NCBI RefSeq assembly: GCF_024623725.1 | Contig: NZ_JANKHG010000014.1 | Coordinates: forward strand, 469,870 to 533,869 | Reading direction: 5' to 3' | Length of the DNA stretch: 64,000 bases | DNA from: Limnobacter parvus | Lineage (GTDB): Bacteria; Pseudomonadota; Gammaproteobacteria; Burkholderiales; Burkholderiaceae_B | In this document: positions 8,797-18,496 of the stretch, one piece after another | Position numbering within the stretch: the first letter of the stretch is position 1 | Layout of the letters: every line of letters starts with the position of its first letter | The notes under the pieces: model-generated | What the model saw: only the letters and a program-made list of their open reading frames with translations | Database searches by the model: none | Told to the model about the DNA's origin: nothing | Translations under genes and position numbers: made by a program

Positions 8797-9468
8797 TTAA
8801 TTCAATGCATTGAATACTTCGAACTCGGTGTTGATGTGTCCGGGCAACACCAAGCGAATCACGTCTTTGCTTTTTAGCGGGCCCACGCCTTCGGGTGTCC
8901 CCGTGAAAATCAGGTCGCCTTCCTGCAAAGTAAATACTTCACTCAGATAACGCACGAGATACGGAATTGGAAACAACATTTTTCGAACATCGCCGTGCTG
9001 TTTGATTTCTCCATTCAGGTGCATTTGAAATTGAATGTTGTGTGGGTGCTCGAAATTTTCCGAAGGCACAAACTGTGTGACACTGGCTGCACAATCGAAC
9101 CCCTTGGCGACCGCCCATGGCAAGCCACCCTGCTTGGCTTTGGTTTGCAAATCGCGCGCGGTCAGGTCAAGTCCAAGCGCATAACCTGCGATGTGACCTA
9201 GCGCGTCTGCTTCGGCAATATTCTTGCCGGCTTTTCCAATCAACAAAACAAGTTCAGCCTCGTAATGCACATCGGTGGAATGCGCGGGCAAGGTGATGGG
9301 GGTGCCAGGGGTGTGCAGCGCCGATGTCGGCTTGATGAACACCACAGGGTCCTCTTCAGGCAGATTGCCCAGTTCCGCAATGTGTGCCGCGTAATTGCGG
9401 CCTATGCAAAAAATGTTGCGAACCTGAACTGCTTTGGCTTGTTGGGCCTGCAAAGTGATGTGGGGCAT
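8797..9468 (-). CDS. Fumarylacetoacetate hydrolase (FAH) family protein
   Basis: A 223-residue single-domain member of the FAH fold. Visible motifs are FCIGRNYAAHIAELGN near residue 20, DVHYEAELVLLIGK (the metal-binding Glu-x-Glu strand), a distal GLDLTARDLQ (Asp ligand region), and LIFTGTPEGVGPL near the C-terminus. The family uses Mg or Mn for C-C bond hydrolysis, decarboxylation or isomerisation of beta-keto and enol acids; small members are often acylpyruvases or oxaloacetate decarboxylases. The ATG at 9468 has AAGGAC upstream; a GTG at 9483 would put that site inside the gene. It is divergent from the orphan gene at 9616. The substrate cannot be assigned, since neighbours show no catabolic pathway. 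Confidence 0.88.
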   Translation of the reverse strand: MPHITLQAQQAKAVQVRNIFCIGRNYAAHIAELGNLPEEDPVVFIKPTSALHTPGTPITLPAHSTDVHYEAELVLLIGKAGKNIAEADALGHIAGYALGLDLTARDLQTKAKQGGLPWAVAKGFDCAASVTQFVPSENFEHPHNIQFQMHLNGEIKQHGDVRKMLFPIPYLVRYLSEVFTLQEGDLIFTGTPEGVGPLKSKDVIRLVLPGHINTEFEVFNALN

Positions 9469-9615
9469 TTCTTGTCCTTTCACAGAAAAAATCCGGGTGA
9501 ACTTAAAAATACTATTTTTAATGAATACATTTCACGATATTTATACGATTGTATCGGTAAGCGCTACGCTCTACTATCAATGTTCAGATGGTAAAACTCA
9601 GAGGAAATCCACACC

Positions 9616-10494
9616 ATGAACCCAGAAGAATTACAGAATTTTTTAGGCAATTCCCCGCTTCCTGGCGCTTCCGGCACCGGCCCATTGTTTGAGCAGCTTG
9701 GGGAAAGTCTTCAACCGATCACTGAATTTGACACCATCGAACCGCGTGAAATGCTGTACCACAGCGGCTCTGACAGCATCAATAACTTGTTGGATTCTGT
9801 GCCTGCGCAATATCGAAATTTTTCTGACCCCAGCGGTTTTGTAAGCACGCAATTCGCTGAAGACAGCAGCACCAATGTGACAGAAACCAGGGTCTTCGGC
9901 AGACTGATCCGCAGCACAGAAACTGAAACCCACACGCGCGATGAAAGCTTGACCGTTGGCAACGACACACCCTTGCAAACAGTGTTTTCACACACGGTGA
10001 ATGAAAGCACACAAAGCACCACCCTGCCATTGACACCCGCACTGAACAACAGCTCAACCAGCTTTGAAGAAACATTCAGCATCGACAACGATCTGTTGTC
10101 AGCCGGCCTGACCCACACAGACACCAGTGCAACGTTGAATGAAAGCCCGTTGCTGGACACGCACAGCACCACATTAAACCTGAATATCGCGGATCAGGCG
10201 GAAATTTCCTTGGGCCTGAGTGATTTGAGCTTGGGTGGAGAAAGGGTATTGGAAGCAATTACACTGACCTATCCTGGGCTAGAAGGTGAACCGAGCAGCT
10301 TGGTTCTGCCCGTGTCGACCAACCTGCTAGTGCCGCTGGCACTTGGCACAGCCGAAGGTTTTGCAAACAACCCAGACCCCACTGCGCTGCTGGACCTTGT
10401 GACCGGAATTGCTGATTTGCCAGTGCCCATCGGTTCATTGACTGGCGGATCAGGAATTTCTGAAGGCCTGCCTTCACTGGAGACTTTGGGCTAG
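9616..10494 (+). CDS. Orphan acidic Ser/Thr/Asn-rich protein lacking Lys, Cys and Trp
   Basis: A 292-residue protein I cannot assign to a family. It contains no lysine, cysteine or tryptophan and only seven arginines, against many Asp and Glu, so it is strongly acidic. The first 30 residues are Gly/Pro/Glu-rich with no signal peptide. Residues about 85-185 are dense in Thr, Ser and Asn with repeated THT/TET/STT runs. The last 100 are Leu/Gly/Pro-rich and may form beta structure, ending in GLPSLETLG. A strong GAGGAAAT precedes the ATG by seven bases, so translation is credible. Composition resembles type I-secreted or surface-display proteins, but no RTX repeats are present. It stands alone between a divergent FAH gene and a convergent acyltransferase. 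Confidence 0.7.
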   Translation: MNPEELQNFLGNSPLPGASGTGPLFEQLGESLQPITEFDTIEPREMLYHSGSDSINNLLDSVPAQYRNFSDPSGFVSTQFAEDSSTNVTETRVFGRLIRSTETETHTRDESLTVGNDTPLQTVFSHTVNESTQSTTLPLTPALNNSSTSFEETFSIDNDLLSAGLTHTDTSATLNESPLLDTHSTTLNLNIADQAEISLGLSDLSLGGERVLEAITLTYPGLEGEPSSLVLPVSTNLLVPLALGTAEGFANNPDPTALLDLVTGIADLPVPIGSLTGGSGISEGLPSLETLG

Positions 10495-10506
10495 ATACAA
10501 TTGTGG

Positions 10507-11526
10507 CTATTGCCCCGCCTGCACGTGGCGGGGTGATTCCGGTCTGATTTCCTTCTTTGCCGCTTTTCCTAAAAAAAGTACCCGGCACCAGTCGAATTTT
10601 TCAAGTATTTTTTCGAGCATGATTGGGCCAAGCACCCCAGCCACCAATGAAAGTACAAAAATAACTTCTGTTGGCAAAGACCCGACCTTGTTTAATACGA
10701 TCCGGGAAAATGCAGTGAAAAATACGTGAAACAGATAAATTGAATACGAGAACACACCCATGCGGGCCAGGATGGTTGACTTCACACCCAAGGCAAGCAG
10801 AGTGACGCACGCACCCACTCCAATCAGCAGCGTTGGCAAGGTTCGTTGCCCATACATCGGCAATATGCCCAAACCCAATAAAACAAATACGCCAGCAAGT
10901 AAAAACAATGCGACCAAGGCGAGGTATTTTTTTGGATTTTCCATCAAGCCATAACGCTGAATACCCATGCCCGCCAGAAAAAACGGCGTGAGATAAACAA
11001 AGCCGGCAAACGAAAAGTACGGCCAGTAAATTGGCAGGGTATAAAACACCATGGAACACGCAACAACGAGGGACCAGGTTTTGCGACCATTCAACAGGTT
11101 TTTCTTTTCCAGAAACGCAATCAGGACAAAGACCAAAAACAAGGACTCGATGAACCAGTAATGCGCCACTGGAATGATGTGCAACAGGTACCAGTTTTCA
11201 ACAGTGGCTTCGCTACCTGGCGTGAAGTGTTGGAGCAGTACGAAAATGGTTCCCACAGTGATCATGGGTATTAACAGGCGCCGCGCTTTTTTTGTCAGAA
11301 AATCTGCAGTGTCACTTCGGCAAGGTCGATACGCATAAACAATACCCGACAAAAATGTGAACAGAGGCATTCGCACATAGGCCAGCAAGTCATTCAGATT
11401 GCGGTAAAGCCCGTCGGCGATCTTTAAGCCGTTGCTTGGATCTGACCCGATCACATGGTAAGCAACGAGCAAAATACACGCCAATCCCCGCAAGGTATCA
11501 ATTTTAAGTTGCCTGTCGTTCAACAT
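10507..11526 (-). CDS. Acyltransferase 3 family membrane protein (OafA/NodX-like)
   Basis: A 339-residue protein with about ten membrane helices. It opens with [20 protein letters not shown], the helix-1 signature of acyltransferase 3 with its conserved Arg and His. An RMPLFTFLSGIVYAYRP segment follows, matching the family's second block. These enzymes O-acylate sugars of O-antigen, exopolysaccharide, Nod factor or membrane lipids using cytoplasmic acyl-CoA. No C-terminal SGNH domain is present, so it is the short membrane-only type. The polysaccharide cluster is about 5 kb away, so acetylation of that glycan is plausible but not shown. It is convergent with the orphan gene, with 12 bases between stops. 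Confidence 0.85.
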   Translation of the reverse strand: MLNDRQLKIDTLRGLACILLVAYHVIGSDPSNGLKIADGLYRNLNDLLAYVRMPLFTFLSGIVYAYRPCRSDTADFLTKKARRLLIPMITVGTIFVLLQHFTPGSEATVENWYLLHIIPVAHYWFIESLFLVFVLIAFLEKKNLLNGRKTWSLVVACSMVFYTLPIYWPYFSFAGFVYLTPFFLAGMGIQRYGLMENPKKYLALVALFLLAGVFVLLGLGILPMYGQRTLPTLLIGVGACVTLLALGVKSTILARMGVFSYSIYLFHVFFTAFSRIVLNKVGSLPTEVIFVLSLVAGVLGPIMLEKILEKFDWCRVLFLGKAAKKEIRPESPRHVQAGQ

Positions 11527-11662
11527 TGGGGCGTCATTGCATCCATGGGATTTAACGCTTAATCATGGCAAGAAACATTCATTCCACCAAATAATTGATC
11601 TGGCCACTACCTGATGAGAGAAGCTTGAAAACGGGAAGGGTTAAAACTCGAGGCAGAAGTCA

Positions 11663-11700
11663 ATTAAAAACCCCATGGAGTATTGAACTCGATGGGGTTT
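11663..11700 (-). terminator. Rho-independent terminator of ssb
   Basis: On the minus strand a 9-bp stem (AAACCCCAT with ATGGGGTTT) closes an inner 4-bp GAGT/ACTC stem, and is followed at once by TTTTTAATT. It lies about 35 bases after the ssb stop. Confidence 0.85.
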
Positions 11701-11734
11701 GGGTTGAGAGAACCTGGATTTTGTTTTATCTCAA

Positions 11735-12247
11735 TCAGAAGGGAATGTCATCGTCCAGATCGGCCACACTTTGTGGAGCTGAACGCTGCTGTGCAGGCGC
11801 TGAAGAACGCATACTGCTGCCACCGCCTGAACCACCACCTGAGCTGCGGCTGGGTGGCTGCGACTGGTCAAAGTCTTCGGCATTGCCCATGGATGAGCCA
11901 CCGCCACCACCTTCCCGGCTGCCCAACAACTGCATTTGGTCTGCAATAATTTCAGTGGTGTATTTGTCCACGCCCGACTGGTCTTGCCACTTGCGTGTTT
12001 TCAAACGGCCTTCGATGTACACTGAGCGGCCCTTCTTGCAGTATTCGCCTGCAATTTCAGCCAAGCGACCGTAAATAACCACGCGGTGCCACTCAGTTTC
12101 TTCGCGCTTTTCGCCGGTGTTTTTGTCTTTCCAATTGCTTGAAGTGGCCAATGCCAAATTCACTACTGCGCCACCATCGGGCAGATAACGAACATCGGGG
12201 TCTTTGCCCAAATTACCAACCAGAATTACCTTGTTTACTGAGGCCAT
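11735..12247 (-). CDS. ssb: Single-stranded DNA-binding protein
   Basis: A 170-residue SSB. The OB-fold covers residues 1-110: [17 protein letters not shown], then [19 protein letters not shown] and [16 protein letters not shown] flexible Gly/Ser/Gln-rich linker follows, and the acidic tip DLDDDIPF recruits replication and repair partners. It binds ssDNA as a tetramer during replication, recombination and repair. AAGGAG sits nine bases before the ATG. The MFS gene is upstream on the same strand 58 bases away, and uvrA is divergent beyond it, so the ssb/uvrA neighbourhood known from other proteobacteria is kept with a transporter inserted. No canonical LexA box was found in its leader. Confidence 0.97.
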   Translation of the reverse strand: MASVNKVILVGNLGKDPDVRYLPDGGAVVNLALATSSNWKDKNTGEKREETEWHRVVIYGRLAEIAGEYCKKGRSVYIEGRLKTRKWQDQSGVDKYTTEIIADQMQLLGSREGGGGGSSMGNAEDFDQSQPPSRSSGGGSGGGSSMRSSAPAQQRSAPQSVADLDDDIPF

Positions 12248-12261
12248 GGAATGAAATGCTC

Positions 12262-12310
12262 CTTGAAATCTTGAAATAAGTTCTTGAGATGATTCTTGAA
12301 ATGATTCAAG
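12262..12310 (-). repeat. Short CTTGA repeats in the ssb leader
   Basis: Four CTTGA copies start at 12262, 12270, 12283 and 12295, including an imperfect 12-base tandem (TTCTTGAGATGA then TTCTTGAAATGA, 12281-12304). A final TTCAAG at 12305-12310 is inverted and can pair with the last copy in a 6-bp, 4-base-loop hairpin. The array spans the 58-base gap between the MFS stop and the ssb start. Confidence 0.55.
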
Positions 12311-13598
12311 TGGGGCTGGTTGAATTGTCAGCCAGACTGTCGACAGGTGAAGCTGTTGCTGTGCGTGCAGGCAAGGCCTTGATGCCGAAGGCTAGAAAAA
12401 ACCACAACACCACCAACAACAACACAGCTTCAAACATGCCCTGCGCGCCCAGGTGGCGGAACGCCAAACCACCCAAGGCACCACCTGCAAAAAGTCCAAG
12501 TGCTTGAAAGGTATTATATACACCCAAAGCCAAACCCCTGTGACTGAGGGGTGCCACTCGTGATACCCACGAGGGAAGAGTAGCCTCGAGCAAATTGAAG
12601 CCCACAAAATACGCCAACAGCAAAGCTACCACCACCCCACCTTGCTCGGCGAACAAAACCAAACCCAGCAGCACCGCGCCCATCAAGCCGATTGCGCCCA
12701 ATTTCACCTGCTTGGTTTTGGCTTTTTTTTCTGACCACACCATCAGCGGCACCATCAGCACGAAAGAACCCAGCACCACGGGCAAGTAAACTTTCCAGTG
12801 TTCTTCAAGGGCCAAATCAAGCCCGGTCAGCAACAAACTGGGCACCACCACGAACAAAGACATCTGGGTAAGGTGCAAAGTGAAAATACCCAAGTTCAAA
12901 CGGAGCAAGTCGGGCTGGGCCAGCACTTTCCAGCCATCGGCAAAACTGCCTTTCAGCTTGGCCTCTTGGTCGACCAAGTTGGGTGTGGGCAGCAGCCAAA
13001 TAACCACCGCAATGCCCAGAATGCTGAGCACCCCTGTAATGCCAAACAAGCCACTCAAGCCGAAAAACTTGTACAGCACCGGCGCAAACACCAGCGAAAG
13101 CGCAAAAGTAATACCAATGGACGCGCCAATCATGGCCATGCCTTTGGAGCGCACTTCATCCCGGGTTACATCGGCCAGCAAAGCTGACAGAGCCGCTGAA
13201 ATGGCACCAGCGCCCTGAAGCGCGCGGGCCCACACCAATTGCTCAACAGTTTCGGCCACATAGCCCAGCCAGCAACCCGCAGCGAACAACAACAAGCCGC
13301 CAATAATGATGGGCTTTCTGCCAATTTTGTCGGAAGCCCAACCCAATGGAATTTGCATGCAGGCCTGTGCCAAACCGTAGATGCCCATGGCAAGGCCCAC
13401 CAGGCTTAAATTGTCGCCACCGGGCATGCCGGCGGCATGCAAGGAAAACACAGGGAGGATCATGAACATGCCAAACATGCGCAACGCATAGATGCTGGCC
13501 AGCCACCCGGCGGCCTTGCGCTCGGCGGGCAACATTTTGAAAGCATCGGGGGCGTCGTTACGGCTCACGGAGTTACGGCTCACGGTGTTACAGCTCAT
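12306..13598 (-). CDS. Major facilitator superfamily transporter (YajR/multidrug-type)
   Basis: A 430-residue protein with about twelve membrane helices. The loop 2-3 motif A reads [16 protein letters not shown], and [15 protein letters not shown] lies in the middle. These fit the drug:H+ antiporter group that includes YajR; the C-terminal YAM domain of E. coli YajR is missing, as the protein ends soon after helix 12. The substrate is unknown. The gene lies between ssb and uvrA. The ATG at 13598 lies in a 15-base tandem repeat and has only a weak ribosome site. An alternative ATG 21 codons on ([10 protein letters not shown]) may be the true start, so the repeat-encoded leader could be untranslated. 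Confidence 0.85.
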   Translation of the reverse strand: MSCNTVSRNSVSRNDAPDAFKMLPAERKAAGWLASIYALRMFGMFMILPVFSLHAAGMPGGDNLSLVGLAMGIYGLAQACMQIPLGWASDKIGRKPIIIGGLLLFAAGCWLGYVAETVEQLVWARALQGAGAISAALSALLADVTRDEVRSKGMAMIGASIGITFALSLVFAPVLYKFFGLSGLFGITGVLSILGIAVVIWLLPTPNLVDQEAKLKGSFADGWKVLAQPDLLRLNLGIFTLHLTQMSLFVVVPSLLLTGLDLALEEHWKVYLPVVLGSFVLMVPLMVWSEKKAKTKQVKLGAIGLMGAVLLGLVLFAEQGGVVVALLLAYFVGFNLLEATLPSWVSRVAPLSHRGLALGVYNTFQALGLFAGGALGGLAFRHLGAQGMFEAVLLLVVLWFFLAFGIKALPARTATASPVDSLADNSTSPT

Positions 13599-13601
13599 GT
13601 G
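13557..13601. repeat. Three tandem 15-base repeats at the MFS gene start
   Basis: The unit GTTACGGCTCACGGA occurs at 13557, is repeated with one change at 13572, and again with three or so changes at 13587. It encodes the repeating Ser-Arg-Asn-Ser pattern at the N-terminus of the transporter, and the start codon lies in the last copy. Slipped-strand copy change would keep the frame because the unit is a multiple of three. Confidence 0.7.
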
Positions 13602-13701
13602 GTATGGAAAATCAAGGGCTTGAACGCCCTCTCGCGGATGTCTTGATCCACGAAACCGTCTATAGTATCAGGTTGGCCGCTGATTCCATTTGCTGTACCG
13701 C

Positions 13702-16596
13702 ATGAACTCCATTCGCATTCGTGGCGCTAGAACCCACAACCTGAAAAACATCTCGCTAGACCTGCCCCGCGATTCGCTCGTGGTGCTGACAGGGCTTTCC
13801 GGGTCGGGCAAATCAAGCCTGGCTTTTGACACCTTGTATGCTGAGGGGCAAAGGCGCTACGTCGAAAGTTTGTCGGCCTATGCCCGGCAGTTTTTGCAGT
13901 TGATGGAAAAGCCCGATGTGGATTTGATCGAAGGGCTTTCCCCGGCCATTTCGATTGAGCAAAAAGCCACCAGCCACAACCCGCGTTCAACCGTAGGCAC
14001 CGTCACCGAAATCCACGATTACCTGCGCCTGTTGTTTGCGCGTGCCGGCACACCACGCTGCCCCGAACACGACATGGAGCTCAGCGTACAAACTGTTTCA
14101 GAAATGGTGGACACCGTGCTGGGCTGGCCTGAAGAGGCTCGCATCATGATTCTGGCACCGGTACTGAACCAACGCAAAGGCGAGCATGTGGATTTGCTGA
14201 ACGACCTGCGTGCACAAGGATTTGTGCGGGTGCGCTTGAAAAAAGGGCCGCACGACGGACCCGAAATTCTGGAACTGGACCGCCTGCCCCCCCTGGACAA
14301 GCACCACAAGCACAATCTGGATGTGGTGGTAGACCGCCTGAAAGTGCGCGTGGACGCACGCCAGCGTTTGGCGGAAAGTTTCGAGACCGCATTGCGGTTA
14401 AGTGATGGCAAAGCGATTGCCGTGAATTTGGACACGGAAACTGAAACCGTGTTTTCCAGCAAATTTGCATGCCCGGTGTGTGACTACAGCCTGACTGAAC
14501 TTGAACCGCGTTTGTTCTCGTTCAACAACCCGGCCGGCGCCTGCCCCGTGTGCGACGGTTTGGGTCATGAGCAGTTTTTTGACCCGCTGCGTGTGGTGGC
14601 CCACCCCGATGTGTCGCTGGCTGCCGGTGCAATCAGCGGCTGGGACCGCCGCAACGCCCTGTATTACCAAATGATACAAAGCCTGGCCGCGCATTACGGG
14701 TTCGACCCGGAATCAGCCTGGAATGAACTGCCTGAAGACGTACAAAAAGTGGTGCTGTATGGTTCAGGAAGTGAACAAATTACATTTACGTATTTGAGCG
14801 AGCGCAGCAAGCCGGTTGCCAAAACCCATGCCTTTGAAGGCATATTGCCCAACCTGACACGCCGCCACCGCGACACCGATTCAAATGCAGTACGCGATGA
14901 ACTGGGCAAGCTGATGGCTGTACGCAGTTGCCAAGCCTGCCAGGGTTCGCGCTTGAAAACAGGTGCGCGCCACGTATTCATTGGTGAACACGATTACCGC
15001 AAAGCACTGCACCAGGTCACCGAGCTTCCAATTCACAAAGCCCTGAGCTATTTTGAAAGCATGGAAATGCACGGCGCAAAAGGCCAGATTGCCGACAAGA
15101 TTGTGGTGGAAATCAAGGCGCGTTTGCAGTTTCTGAATGATGTGGGTTTGAACTATTTAACCTTGAACCGAAGTGCTGACACCTTAAGCGGTGGTGAAAG
15201 CCAGCGCATTCGACTGGCCAGCCAAATAGGTTCGGGGCTAACCGGTGTGATGTACGTGCTGGACGAACCATCGATTGGCTTGCACCAGCGTGATAACGAC
15301 AGGCTGATTCAAACACTGTTGCGCCTGAAAAACCTGGGCAACACAGTGCTGGTGGTTGAACACGATGAAGACGCCATTCGCTGCGCCGATTATGTTGTCG
15401 ACATGGGCCCCGGCGCGGGTGAACATGGCGGCCAAATTGTGGCCCAAGGCACACCGGCTGAAATTTTGGCAAGCCCGGAATCGTTGACCGGCCAATACCT
15501 GAATGGCAAGCGAAAAATTGAACGACTAAGCCCGCTGCGTAAACCCGACCCGGCACGCATGCTGACCATACACAATGCCACCGGCAACAACCTGAAAAAT
15601 GTCAGTGCCAGTATTCCAGTGGGTTTGTTCGTGTGCGTTACAGGTGTTTCCGGTTCAGGCAAATCAACACTGATCAACGACACCTTGTTGGCTGAAGCAG
15701 CACACCAGTTAAACCGTGCGCACAAGGAAGGCGCGCCGCACAGCCACATCAGCGGACTTGAACACTTCGACAAAGTAATCGCTGTAGACCAAAGCCCGAT
15801 CGGCCGCACACCGCGCAGCAACCCGGCCACCTACACTGGCTTGTTCACACCCATACGTGAATTGTTTGCTGGTGTACCCGCTTCGCGTGAGCGTGGTTAT
15901 GACGTTGGACGTTTTTCATTCAATGTGAAGGGCGGTCGTTGCGAAGCCTGCCAGGGCGACGGCGTGGTGAAAGTGGAAATGCACTTTCTGCCCGACCTGT
16001 ATGTGCCTTGCGATGTGTGCCACGGCAAACGCTACAACCGCGAAACGCTTGAGATTTTGTACCGCGGAAAAAACGTTGCCGAGATTCTGGAACTGACCGT
16101 GGAGCAGGCGCTGGAAGTATTTTCTGCCGTACCCAACATTGCACGCAAGCTGCAAACTTTGGTGGATGTGGGCTTGGGTTACATTCGCTTGGGGCAATCG
16201 GCTACAACACTTTCAGGCGGTGAAGCCCAGCGCGTAAAGCTGTCGCTTGAACTCTCAAAACGCGACACAGGCAAAACACTATACATTCTTGACGAACCCA
16301 CAACCGGCCTGCACTTTCACGACATCGCCATGCTGCTGAAAGTATTGAACCCACTGGTGGAACAAGGCAACACAGTGCTGGTGATTGAGCACAATCTGGA
16401 TGTAATCAAATGTGCGGACTGGGTGCTGGACATGGGCCCGGAAGGTGGAGACAACGGCGGCATGCTGATTGCAGAGGGCACGCCCATGCAAATTGCGAAA
16501 AACAAAAAAAGCCACACAGGGCACTTCCTTGCGCGCTTTTACAACGACGACTCAGAAACCACCAAACCGGGCAAGACGGTACCGATACAGGCCTAA
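13702..16596 (+). CDS. uvrA: Excinuclease ABC subunit A
   Basis: A 964-residue UvrA, slightly longer than the usual 940-950. First Walker [10 protein letters not shown] at residues 31-39; first zinc finger CPVCDYS with ACPVCDGLG near 255-285; first ABC signature [12 protein letters not shown] and Walker [14 protein letters not shown] around 500-535. The second half has [10 protein letters not shown] near 653, a zinc finger from [10 protein letters not shown] to [20 protein letters not shown], and [10 protein letters not shown]. It recognises helix distortions as a dimer and loads UvrB in nucleotide excision repair. The ATG at 13702 is preferred to a TTG four codons upstream because [16 protein letters not shown] is the family start. 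The 103-base leader shows no CTGT-N8-ACAG LexA box. Confidence 0.98.
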   Translation: MNSIRIRGARTHNLKNISLDLPRDSLVVLTGLSGSGKSSLAFDTLYAEGQRRYVESLSAYARQFLQLMEKPDVDLIEGLSPAISIEQKATSHNPRSTVGTVTEIHDYLRLLFARAGTPRCPEHDMELSVQTVSEMVDTVLGWPEEARIMILAPVLNQRKGEHVDLLNDLRAQGFVRVRLKKGPHDGPEILELDRLPPLDKHHKHNLDVVVDRLKVRVDARQRLAESFETALRLSDGKAIAVNLDTETETVFSSKFACPVCDYSLTELEPRLFSFNNPAGACPVCDGLGHEQFFDPLRVVAHPDVSLAAGAISGWDRRNALYYQMIQSLAAHYGFDPESAWNELPEDVQKVVLYGSGSEQITFTYLSERSKPVAKTHAFEGILPNLTRRHRDTDSNAVRDELGKLMAVRSCQACQGSRLKTGARHVFIGEHDYRKALHQVTELPIHKALSYFESMEMHGAKGQIADKIVVEIKARLQFLNDVGLNYLTLNRSADTLSGGESQRIRLASQIGSGLTGVMYVLDEPSIGLHQRDNDRLIQTLLRLKNLGNTVLVVEHDEDAIRCADYVVDMGPGAGEHGGQIVAQGTPAEILASPESLTGQYLNGKRKIERLSPLRKPDPARMLTIHNATGNNLKNVSASIPVGLFVCVTGVSGSGKSTLINDTLLAEAAHQLNRAHKEGAPHSHISGLEHFDKVIAVDQSPIGRTPRSNPATYTGLFTPIRELFAGVPASRERGYDVGRFSFNVKGGRCEACQGDGVVKVEMHFLPDLYVPCDVCHGKRYNRETLEILYRGKNVAEILELTVEQALEVFSAVPNIARKLQTLVDVGLGYIRLGQSATTLSGGEAQRVKLSLELSKRDTGKTLYILDEPTTGLHFHDIAMLLKVLNPLVEQGNTVLVIEHNLDVIKCADWVLDMGPEGGDNGGMLIAEGTPMQIAKNKKSHTGHFLARFYNDDSETTKPGKTVPIQA

Positions 16597-16644
16597 AAAA
16601 CTGGTCGTGTACAATAGGGGGCTCTTTTTAGCAGTGGGAGCAAC

Positions 16645-17538
16645 ATGAACGAACAACTTGAAACCCTATTCAAATACATTGAACCTGCAAAGCTTTTAGA
16701 CCTTGGTCTACAGGCAGCAAAATTTCTGTTGGTGATTGTAGTTGCACTTGTCGTACTGCGACTGGTGAAGACAGCGATTGACCGTGTAGGCAAGCGCATG
16801 CAAAGTCGCAGCGAAACGCTGGACGATCAAAAACGCGTAGAAACATTAACCCGCGTTTTGAAATACGTGGCCAACATCGTAGTACTTCTGATGGGCGCTT
16901 TGATTGCACTGGGCACCATTGGTATTTCAATTGCGCCCGTGCTGGCCGCTGCGGGTGTAGTCGGTTTGGCTGTGGGTTTCGGTGCACAAAGCTTGGTCAA
17001 GGATTACTTTACGGGCATTGTGCTGCTGATCGAAAACCAGATTCGCGCTGGCGACTTCATTGAAGTGGGTGGAAAATCGGGCACGGTTGAAAATATCACC
17101 CTGCGTTACGTGCGCATGCGTGATGCACACGGCAATGTGCACTTTGTGCCCAACGGTCAAATTGATTCAGTCACCAACTCAACAATGGACTTCGCGTACG
17201 CGGTAGTCGATATCGGCATTGCTTACAAGGAAGACGTGGACGCAGCAATTCAGGTTATGCAAAAGGTAGGCGCTGAGTTGGCAGAAGATGAAACTTGGGG
17301 ACCAAAAATTACCGAATCCATGTCGACTTTTGGTGTTCAGGAATTGGCAGATTCAGCGGTGATAGTGCGGGTTCGGTTCAAAACACTGCCCGGTGAGCAA
17401 TGGGGCATTCGCCGTGAGTACAACAAACGAATCAAAGCTGCGTTCGACAATGTCGGCATCGAAATACCATTCCCACACGTCACCATGTGCCCCAGTGGCG
17501 GAACAAGCGATGTGGCGTTGCCAATCAGCAATTCGTGA
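16645..17538 (+). CDS. Small-conductance mechanosensitive channel (MscS family)
   Basis: A 297-residue channel protein. Two hydrophobic helices precede the pore helix, a Gly/Ala-rich ASxx-type segment VLAAAGVVGLAVGFGAQSLV at about residues 100-120, which packs the heptameric gate. The beta domain then has DFIEVGGKSGTVENITLR and VHFVPNGQI, and a C-terminal alpha/beta vestibule follows. It releases solutes when membrane tension rises on hypo-osmotic shock. GGGAG lies seven bases before the ATG. A TACAAT at 16610-16615 could be a -10 box, though no good -35 partner was seen. The gene follows uvrA by 48 bases and may be partly co-transcribed with it. Confidence 0.93.
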   Translation: MNEQLETLFKYIEPAKLLDLGLQAAKFLLVIVVALVVLRLVKTAIDRVGKRMQSRSETLDDQKRVETLTRVLKYVANIVVLLMGALIALGTIGISIAPVLAAAGVVGLAVGFGAQSLVKDYFTGIVLLIENQIRAGDFIEVGGKSGTVENITLRYVRMRDAHGNVHFVPNGQIDSVTNSTMDFAYAVVDIGIAYKEDVDAAIQVMQKVGAELAEDETWGPKITESMSTFGVQELADSAVIVRVRFKTLPGEQWGIRREYNKRIKAAFDNVGIEIPFPHVTMCPSGGTSDVALPISNS

Positions 17539-17564
17539 ATTATTTCATGTCAATTTTTTGAAAC

Positions 17565-17617
17565 TTCCTGACCTGCACGGGTACCTAACTTTTTAACCAA
17601 AATTTGCAGGTCAGGAA
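17565..17617 (+). promoter_or_regulatory. 13-bp inverted repeat whose right arm contains the Shine-Dalgarno of the next gene
   Basis: TTCCTGACCTGCA (17565-17577) and TGCAGGTCAGGAA (17605-17617) are perfect reverse complements with a 27-base AT-rich loop. The AGGA at 17613-17616, four bases before the ATG at 17621, is wholly inside the right arm, so folding would hide the ribosome site. No T-run follows, which argues against a terminator of the channel gene. A DNA operator is the alternative reading. Confidence 0.6.
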
Positions 17618-17620
17618 AAA

Positions 17621-18496
17621 ATGCCGATCAATACAGGCAACGTTGGTTCAGCTCAACTCAGTAACCCAACAAAATTCTCCAATTGGTCATTGCCCGCAAC
17701 CGAGTCTGAATTGGTAGCCACAGCTGGCTCGCTGGCCGTAGACCTAATAGTTAGTTCAGAAGAACCAGGACCTCTGCCTCCACTTGGTAAACTAAGCCAC
17801 AGCGCCTGCTGCTACGACCACCTGAAGTTTTTGAAGGCCAAACTGAACACGCTCAGCACCATGCATCGAATTGGCATGTGCCATGGTTCAGTCGATTCGG
17901 AGCATTTTTTTACACCCAAAAAAAATGAAAGCGCCTGCCAGTGGCGACATGCAGAAACCACCGCATTTTATCAAGACGATGAGTTTTACGACAAATACCT
18001 CAACGACATTCTTGCGGCCAGTGCGGGACATGTACCAGACGCACATGTAGAAGCCGTGCTGGAACAATCACCTGTGCGGCAGCTGCTCGAAGAATTGACA
18101 CAAACGCTGAGTTCGCCTTGGGTCGACTGCCATTTAAACCTGGCTGGGCATGTTGATCAAGTGATTACCCATGCACTTACCCAACTTGAAATCGAGCAAC
18201 GCCAGTTTGGTGAAAACCAGGAAGGCAGAGGCAATTCATGGATCAAAAACCTTCAGCACACATCCACCAAAGAAGGTTGCATTTACTCACACCCAACAGA
18301 TCCGTTTTATCCGCACATTAAAGAATGGCGTATTGCAAACAAGGATCAAGGAAGAATCAATGAATTGACAAACGAATTGAACACCGACTTCGAAACTAAA
18401 AAAGAAAATACCGCCATGCCCCGAGTTATTGCTTGGGTGCAATTTGAAGAGAGTGAGCAACAAGTCATTCGCGCAGCGTACGGCGCTGCAACCTGA
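17621..18496 (+). CDS. Orphan protein with degenerate kinase-loop-like motif (first of pair)
   Basis: A 291-residue protein of no family I recognise. The first 25 residues are polar (Ser, Asn, Thr, Gln) with no signal peptide. Around residue 80 it has LSTMHRIGMCHGSVDSEHFF, which aligns with LSNSHEINLYHGNPSVENFV of the next gene and resembles the kinase catalytic loop 'lh..gi.HGDl.peN.l', but the catalytic Asp is Ser and the metal-binding Asn is His. The rest is charged and helical with several Trp and Cys and ends in a QFEESEQQVIRAAYGAAT helix. It lies alone between the MscS gene and its partner, with its ribosome site in a hairpin. A secreted effector or pseudokinase is conceivable; this is inference. 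Confidence 0.65.
   Translation: MPINTGNVGSAQLSNPTKFSNWSLPATESELVATAGSLAVDLIVSSEEPGPLPPLGKLSHSACCYDHLKFLKAKLNTLSTMHRIGMCHGSVDSEHFFTPKKNESACQWRHAETTAFYQDDEFYDKYLNDILAASAGHVPDAHVEAVLEQSPVRQLLEELTQTLSSPWVDCHLNLAGHVDQVITHALTQLEIEQRQFGENQEGRGNSWIKNLQHTSTKEGCIYSHPTDPFYPHIKEWRIANKDQGRINELTNELNTDFETKKENTAMPRVIAWVQFEESEQQVIRAAYGAAT

Noticed and set aside
10513..10533. CCCCGCC/GGCGGGG stem between the orphan gene and the acyltransferase
   Set aside because: It falls inside the last codons of the acyltransferase and has no T-run on either strand, so a terminator call is not supported.
13599..13701. Possible LexA (SOS) box before uvrA
   Set aside because: No CTGT-N8-ACAG or near match with correct spacing was found; only a weak TATAGT sequence is present.
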